Part shown: piece by piece, positions 58,601 through 64,000 of the stretch
Numbering within the stretch: the first letter of the stretch is position 1
Layout: each line of letters opens with the position of its first letter
From: Reticulitermes speratus
Taxonomy: Eukaryota > Arthropoda > Insecta > Blattodea > Rhinotermitidae
Length of the DNA stretch: 64,000 nucleotides
Assembly: GCA_021186555.1 (NCBI GenBank)
Contig: JAJKFL010000007.1
Location: 2,416,501-2,480,500 of the forward strand
Direction: 5' to 3'
The notes under the pieces: generated by a model
Databases searched by the model: none
Told to the model about the DNA's origin: nothing
What the model saw: the letters and a program-made list of their open reading frames with translations, nothing else
Made by a program: the position numbers and the translations under genes

Positions 58601-61600
58601 TTGCTCCTGGTTTATGTTGATGATGTTAATACTATGCAGTACTATAAAGGAAAGCACATAAGTTTTATTAGTCACTAGTAAGGGGACTGATCTAGAAGCA
58701 AATGCTGAGGAAACAAGTATATGATTATGTCTCGAGACCAGCACACAGGACAAAATCACAAACATAAAGATAGGTAATAAATCCTTTGAAAGTGTGACAA
58801 AGTTCAAATATCTGGGAACAACCCAAACAAATCAAAATTACATTCGTGAGGAAATTAAGAACAGACTGAACTCGGGGAATGCTTGCTATCATTCGGTGCA
58901 GAATCTTCTGTCTTACAGTTTGCTATCCAAAAATACAAAGATTAAAATATACAGAACTATAATTTTGCCTGTTTTACATGGGTGTGAAACATGGTCTCTG
59001 ACAGTGAGGGAGGAGCACAGGCTGAGGGTGTTCGAGAATAGGATGCTGAGGAAGATATCTGGGCCTAAGAGGGACGAGATTAACGGAAGTGGAGGAGACT
59101 GCATAATGAGGAGCTTATTTATGATCTGTACTCCTCACCAAATATTATTTGGGTGATCAGTGGTAAGCAGATCAAAAAGAAAAACGTGGGCAGGGCAAGT
59201 GGCACGTAAGGAAAAGTGCATACAGGGTGGGAAAACCTAAAGGAAAGAGACCACTTGCAAGACCTAAGCATAGATGGGAGGATAATATCAAAATGGATCT
59301 TCAAAAATAAGATGCAGGGGTTGACAGGATTGATCTGGCTCAGGATATGGACAAGTGACAGGTTCTGGTGAACATGGTAATGAATTTTCGGGTTCCATAA
59401 ATGCGGGCAATTTCTTGACTAGTTGAGGAACTATTGCCTTGTCAATATCTCTGTCTTGCCTCTACCTTTCTCAGTCGTACCCACACTGCTTTGGCATGAA
59501 GTTGGAGGTCTGTTTGACAAGTGATGTCATGTTTTGCCCCTGGCTGGCAACTACCCTTAGACAGCAGTATGGCATCAAAACATAGAGCATTTCTGGAAAT
59601 TTGACACTGAAAATTGCAAAATTATCAAAATGACATGGGATGAATTGAAAACATTTACCATGAATGCATGCTGACAGTGTCGTTCACCAGAAGTTGCAAA
59701 CAAATCCATGGCTTTCCAACGGCTGAGAAAGAAAAGTGCTGAAAGAATGACGCTTGCAAATGGAATCTGGAGGGGCTTTATGAGACAATACCTTAGAAAC
59801 CTGAACATTTGATGGAACATTATTAAATAACGTTAATTATGAAATTCATGATATAATATACACAACACTATGTTTTCCATTTAAATTGAGTTTTGTCTTG
59901 TAAGCAAATATATACTGTTTACAAGTAATTCATCTCATTATGTATTGCCATTAACTACATACCAGACTTCACCATTTCTTTGGTACTTTTACTCCGCAAT
60001 TCCTCGAGGAATGGCATGTTCTGTGTTTCTTTTGCCATTAGGAATATATTATGAAGTTCGTGTACGAAAACTATTGCTGCCAGCAATCGTGTTTGTCTTC
60101 CTTTTCTCATTTCTGCCACATAAAGAACTACGTTTCATCATCTATGTCTTTCCATTACTGAACTTATCAGCAGCAAGTGCTTGCCACAGAATGTAAGTAA
60201 ATTGATCAAAAATTGAGATTATCTGTGTTCTGTTCCACTTCAGCATTCATTATTTCCATGTGTTCTTTTGCAGTTTTGAGAATCGTGGCAAGTCATCTTT
60301 CCACACATTTCTGGCATTTGGTGTGTGCTGCCACCTAGTTCTAAATGCAGTGTTCTCTGTGTTCCTGCTATGTATCGCAGGAGCAAATTATCCAGGTGGA
60401 GTCGCCATATCACGACTTCATAGCTTGGAGAAGGATGAAAAATTTGCATTTGTACACATTGATGTTTTGACAGCACAGACTGGAGTTTCAAGGTTTACAC
60501 AGGGCAATCCTAACTGGAGGTACCAGAACTTCTGAAATTGAGTTATGCAACCTCATTTGGGCCACACTTGAAAGCATCTGTTTGAAGAGTTGAGATTTTT
60601 TATTCAATGGAACTTATTTTGACCTTACCAACTTGGCTTCTTTTAATATATACAACTGAAACAGGGTTAAGAATTGTAGACTACACTAAGACTACTAAGG
60701 TCTCTGGGCTGTGTCCATCACCTCGTATTCTTTTAGGAACTGTGTTCATTTCTGAATATGAAGCAGTGGACCAAGGCCAGAAACCTAGTAATCCTAAATT
60801 CATAACGTTTTTCACTCCTCACCACGTATTATTATGGTGTCCAACAGAAGGAGACAAGGGCAGAGCATGTAGCATGCACAGTGTAGATGATGAATGCATA
60901 CAGGATTTTTGTCAGAAATTTTGAAAAGAGGAGGCAGTTTGGGATATCTGGGCACAGAAGACAGAATAATATTAAAATGGGTCTTTGGAAAACTGGGTGT
61001 GTTGTTGAGGACTCGACTGAACTGCCTTGGGATGGGATCCGCTGGTCCAGGGCTCGTGACCACAGTAATGAAACTTAAGCCCATGAAGGGCAGGAAATAT
61101 CTTGGCTATATAAGTAAATATTAATTTATCATCAAGGACTCTCAATCCACCATGCATTTTTTTACGATTTATAGCTAAGTAACTGAGCATTTGAAAAAAA
61201 AAATCATGTAATATGTATCAAGATTTTTAACTTCACTGTATTATATTTCTTACTGTTCTCTTTCAGGTATAGTAAAGCTGAAAATTTAACAAGTGGCAGT
61301 AAGGAAATGATGACATTCACACATTTGCTCCTAGAAGCAAAGAGCAAGTACTCTCAAAATTTAAAGCCATATTCAAGGACTCATGATATTTTAGACTCAG
61401 TAGAAGGTTTCTCTCACATAACCTTCAATTACAATACTTTCCCACCAATCAGAATTAAAACAAAACCCATGATATTCATCCTAAAAAGAACGGGAGTTCA
61501 TGATGCAGAGTTCGGATATACAGAAACAGAAGTCCACAGTGGCACAGATGAGGTGTCTACTGATACAGATATTCTGAAAAGTGATGTGGAGAAACACTTA

Positions 61601-61681
61601 ATTAGTGAAAGTGAAGCTGTTTCAGAATTAGATAGAAGAGATAAACCTCAGAACCAGAAGATGAAATTTCACATCTGTTAA
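52626..61681 (+). CDS. ALG12: ALG12, Dol-P-Man:Man7GlcNAc2-PP-dolichol alpha-1,6-mannosyltransferase, 8 coding exons
   Basis: Exons: 52626-52751, 52911-53043, 54117-54290, 56528-56681, 58235-58379, 59966-60192, 60274-60519, 61267-61681; phases are consistent and the total is 539 aa. It adds the eighth mannose (alpha-1,6) to the lipid-linked N-glycan precursor on the lumenal side of the ER. It is a polytopic GT22 (GT-C fold) enzyme. Visible: [16 protein letters not shown] (17-32) with the acidic catalytic-loop residues, [49 protein letters not shown] (exon 5/6 junction), [14 protein letters not shown] and [14 protein letters not shown], all in the same order as in human ALG12 (488 aa). The exon 4 and 5 donors (GTAGGT, GTATCC) are weak but needed for frame. 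Introns hold RTE fragments. The last 13 residues differ in character from what precedes them; see the tail ORF at 61645. Confidence 0.95.
53872..54002 (-). mobile_element. RTE 3' UTR fragment
   Basis: It matches the shared RTE 3' end on the minus strand (plus-strand cttcagctggtgaagaaatt). It lies in ALG12 intron 2, antisense. Confidence 0.65.
54291..56527 (+). other. ALG12 intron 3, with hammerhead-like insertions
   Basis: 2.2 kb. Contains the hairpin at 55321-55365 and a degenerate head-to-head pair at about 55815-55900. No exon seen. Confidence 0.5.
55321..55366 (-). ncRNA. hammerhead-like motif, intact core
   Basis: The minus strand reads ACTCC, CTGAAGA, T, GGCTATA-TGT-TATAGCC, GAAAC, ATGTT, GGAAT. 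CUGANGA, a 7-bp stem II, GAAA, the ACAUGU palindrome and GUU as cleavage triplet are all present. Stem I pairs with one mismatch (UACUCC/GGAAUA). It lies in an ALG12 intron, antisense to the gene. Confidence 0.45.
56682..58234 (+). other. ALG12 intron 4, nothing further recognised
   Basis: 1.55 kb AT-rich; no transposon ends or exons recognised. Confidence 0.5.
58545..59450 (+). mobile_element. RTE-type non-LTR retrotransposon fragment in ALG12 intron 5
   Basis: It starts with a decayed reverse transcriptase active site ([10 protein letters not shown], about 58600-58630), continues with [20 protein letters not shown], then [13 protein letters not shown] and [16 protein letters not shown] (58794-59100), and ends in the common 3' UTR by about 59450. 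Stops and frameshifts are frequent. It is the longest RTE copy here and shares the ALG12 orientation. Confidence 0.88.
60845..61085 (+). mobile_element. RTE 3' coding fragment, decayed
   Basis: In ALG12 intron 7. Frame-shifted pieces such as NNIKMGL and RARDHSNE resemble the RTE ORF2 C-terminal DNIKMDL..AQDRDRW pattern. The match is weak and read by eye. Confidence 0.45.
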
Positions 61682-63357
61682 GAGATAAAGATAATAATGA
61701 TATATTTGTCAGGCCAGTAATAGCAGATAATGAAGACAATGAGGAATTGGAATCTGTTTTCATAGATCTGAACACAGAACCTACTGAAGACATAGAAGAA
61801 GAATTGCAGCTGTCAAAGTTCATGCGCATGTCAAGAGAGGATTTGATAAAAGAATTAAACAAAGCAGAAAATAAAGCAAAAACAAACGTAAAGTCAGGAA
61901 CTGTAAAGAAGAACATCAAGAAACTTATTAGGGAATACAGAGCTCTTGAAGATGACAAACAAATGGGAACTGAAGAAAGTACACATGCAGAGGAAGTCAA
62001 ACAGGGTGTATATATACAATTGCATGAACCAGAGTTCCCTACAGTCAATCAAGAAAATGATAAAGAAATGCCTGATCAAGGTGCGCATGAGAATATTGAG
62101 CAGGTTACTAACAAACCAGTACCTGACAACCACAAGCAAACTGGCCTTCAGCAAGAGACTGCTCACATAGCAGTTGATGCCGAAATGAAGACAGATGTTT
62201 CACATCTGTCTTCTGACAGTTCAACTTACGAAGATCATGCCATAGAAGGAGAGAAAGATAAGAAAGGTCTAAAGAAACTAATTAAGAAATATAAAATATT
62301 AGATCAAAGCAGGGATGCAGAACCCCCAACAACTGGCGACAGGATGACAGGTAATGGAACAGGACAACGGAAAAAACCCATACAGAAAATCAGACCTGCC
62401 CCACTGCTATTCAAAAAGGATATTTTAGAAGAAGGAGGAGATGTTGAGAGAATTACAGAACCAAAAGAAACATCTGTACCTGTTGAAAACCAAATCATAG
62501 AAAATGACAACACTGAAGTAAAAGGTGTTACGAAAATTGAGGAAGCTACAAATCAAAGTGTTTCAGAAATTTATAATGACACAACAGTTTCATATGTACA
62601 ACTACAGGATTCAGACAGCGGGATCATGCAGAATGAACCGCTTTCACAGACTTCTAGACATAAGAAGAGAGCCACTAAGAAAGGTATAAAAGAACTGAAT
62701 GATGATAGTAATGTTACAGAAATAAGTGTAGCAGAAGAACCTGGAGAAGAACAAGTATCAGGTAATGAGACTCCCATGTCCAGGAACAGAAAGAACCCTG
62801 CCGCAAGGAAAGTTAAAGAAAAATTTAAAAGTTCTGACGACTTAGAAGACACACCTCTAGCAGCACATCTTGTAAGAAATGCAGGTGAGATAGACAACAT
62901 GTATGAACAGGACATTTCTGCAGAAGAAAAAATACCTAAGAAAAATGAAATATACATGCAGGAAGGTGACACAGTGTCTGACAAAACAGAGACAGAGGCA
63001 CATACTGCATATGTTGCTCAATTTCCTGAAAGGTCTACAGAAGATATCAATACACCTTCAAAAGAAACAACGATAGATGCAGTTCATCCAGAAGAAATAC
63101 CTTATGGATTTTCAGTGGGACCAGAAGGTTTATCTCTACCACAATTGTCTGCTTCAGTTGATGAAAACGCACAAATTTCAGAACCCAGTGAAGACAAAAA
63201 GCCATCAAAACAAAAATCAATTATCAGTGCAGCATCGCAAATTGCAGGAACCATTCAACCAGTTTTAAAAGACAGGCATAAAACTGAAAGTGATGAACAA
63301 GTAGAGTCTGAAAATGTAGAAAAAGGAAAATTAGGTGAAGACATTATTCAAATGTGA
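61645..63357 (+). CDS. acidic/lysine-rich open frame, probable ALG12 C-terminal extension out of frame
   Basis: About 570 codons open, one frame back from ALG12 exon 8. The frame opens at 61645, inside the last 40 bases of the ALG12 frame, and ends at TGA 63355-63357. There is no ATG near the start and no splice acceptor evident. The ALG12 C-terminus just before the switch ([13 protein letters not shown]) has the same acidic character, so a single-base indel near 61640-61650 is the simplest explanation. The protein is rich in E, D, K, S and T, with no membrane segment or cysteine pattern, and is probably disordered. Two copies of a short motif are seen, KKNIKKLIREYRALED and KKGLKKLIKKYKILDQ, about 118 residues apart. 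I do not recognise a domain. It could also be real short-intron splicing or a separate gene. Confidence 0.6.
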   Translation, partial: TSEPEDEISHLLRDKDNNDIFVRPVIADNEDNEELESVFIDLNTEPTEDIEEELQLSKFMRMSREDLIKELNKAENKAKTNVKSGTVKKNIKKLIREYRALEDDKQMGTEESTHAEEVKQGVYIQLHEPEFPTVNQENDKEMPDQGAHENIEQVTNKPVPDNHKQTGLQQETAHIAVDAEMKTDVSHLSSDSSTYEDHAIEGEKDKKGLKKLIKKYKILDQSRDAEPPTTGDRMTGNGTGQRKKPIQKIRPAPLLFKKDILEEGGDVERITEPKETSVPVENQIIENDNTEVKGVTKIEEATNQSVSEIYNDTTVSYVQLQDSDSGIMQNEPLSQTSRHKKRATKKGIKELNDDSNVTEISVAEEPGEEQVSGNETPMSRNRKNPAARKVKEKFKSSDDLEDTPLAAHLVRNAGEIDNMYEQDISAEEKIPKKNEIYMQEGDTVSDKTETEAHTAYVAQFPERSTEDINTPSKETTIDAVHPEEIPYGFSVGPEGLSLPQLSASVDENAQISEPSEDKKPSKQKSIISAASQIAGTIQPVLKDRHKTESDEQVESENVEKGKLGEDIIQM

Positions 63358-63687
63358 TGCTGAATGATGCTGTGTTAGGTTTGTGTCTGGATCCAATGCA
63401 ATCAGGAATAACATGGCAGAATCATAAAAAGTGCCTTATGAAGATCATATTACTGCTCAGCTTTAAGTATTATATAACTTTGTGATCTATATAATACCTC
63501 AAATAGACCATTAAAACTGCATGCGATGACAATGACTATACAGTGTGCCAATGGTTTTTCTTGGATCTTTTTTTACAGTTCCTGGTGTGTTAACAGTGGA
63601 ACAATGTTACGAGTTAAGAAAAATATGCCAAAGCAATTCAACATACAGATGCAAAGAAATAATTGTCTAAATGTCAGAGAGTACAAT

Positions 63688-63697
63688 AATAAATAAA
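63688..63697 (+). terminator. candidate polyadenylation signals
   Basis: Two overlapping AATAAA hexamers about 335 bp after the tail-ORF stop, in an AT-rich context. This suits the end of the ALG12 transcript. Confidence 0.4.
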
Positions 63698-63837
63698 CAG
63701 TATATTATTAACTTTGGGTCTCAATTGTAATTTTCCTCAGTTCAAATCCACTGCTGCCTAAAGAACAACAACTGTATAAGGGTTATCATTTATACAATGC
63801 TTTACTACTGTATCAGTCATTCAAGAAGTGATCACAT

Positions 63838-63876
63838 GTTTCAGATGAAAATATTAGGCCATCATCAGGTCAATTG
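63838..63876 (-). other. hammerhead-like core
   Basis: The minus strand reads CCTGATGA, TGGCC, a 14-nt stretch, GAAAC, ATGTG. Both core boxes are exact, but stem II pairing is weak and GUG is not an NUH triplet. Confidence 0.3.
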
Positions 63877-64000
63877 TTCATATACAAAAAAAAAATAAAT
63901 ATTGAAGATTCTGTAGTTACAAGTTCATATTTACAAGGAATGAGAATTCATTTCCTTTACATTCCCAAAGTTAATAAAACCTGGTGATGTCTCTTGCCGT

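Noticed and set aside
61600-61681. Programmed -1 frameshift at the end of ALG12
   Set aside because: No canonical slippery heptamer (X XXY YYZ) is seen around 61640; a one-base indel or sequence error is simpler.
61602-62048. 148-codon minus-strand frame
   Set aside because: Serine/leucine-rich antisense shadow of the acidic ALG12 tail frame.

Overview
The window looks like chromosomal DNA of an insect with a large, repeat-rich genome. A hemimetabolous lineage such as cockroach or termite is my guess. The evidence is two intron-containing animal genes (ETAA1 and ALG12), insect-type Ty3/gypsy, RTE and jockey/R1-like retroelements, tRNA-headed SINEs, and hAT, pogo and Tc1/mariner miniature elements. 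There are no operons and no bacterial or organellar genes. I found no intact tRNA or rRNA gene and no CRISPR array.

Layout. 1-3260: the 3' half of a decayed Ty3/gypsy element (reverse transcriptase, RNase H, integrase, candidate 3' LTR). 3.3-8.3 kb: SINEs, a Tc1/mariner deletion derivative, hAT miniature elements with target-site duplications, and a foldback element carrying a hammerhead-ribozyme-like hairpin. 8.3-38 kb: an exceptional cluster of about 15 unrelated minisatellite arrays (units of 16 to 114 bp, roughly 14 kb in total) separated by SINEs, RTE tails and a roughly 480-bp miniature element whose four copies all lie at or near an array. One array (37-bp unit, about 3.3 kb) sits inside the terminal inverted repeats of a pogo/Tigger-like transposon. 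38-43.5 kb: hAT, foldback, endonuclease and zinc-knuckle remnants.

43.6-63.7 kb is the genic part. On the minus strand, five coding exons (51580 down to 43626) encode an ETAA1 homologue, a replication-stress protein that binds RPA and activates ATR; its intron 2 holds a pogo derivative with a short in-frame ORF. On the plus strand, eight exons (52626-61681) encode ALG12, the ER alpha-1,6-mannosyltransferase of N-glycan precursor assembly. A long acidic/lysine-rich reading frame (61645-63357) follows ALG12 in another frame and is probably its C-terminal extension behind a 1-nt frame break. The two genes are head to head, about 1 kb apart between start codons, and both appear to have a 5' UTR intron.

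Most long open frames in the 8-38 kb region are artefacts of tandem repeats and are not annotated as genes. Splice sites, families and hammerhead folds were read by eye; no search or folding program was run.
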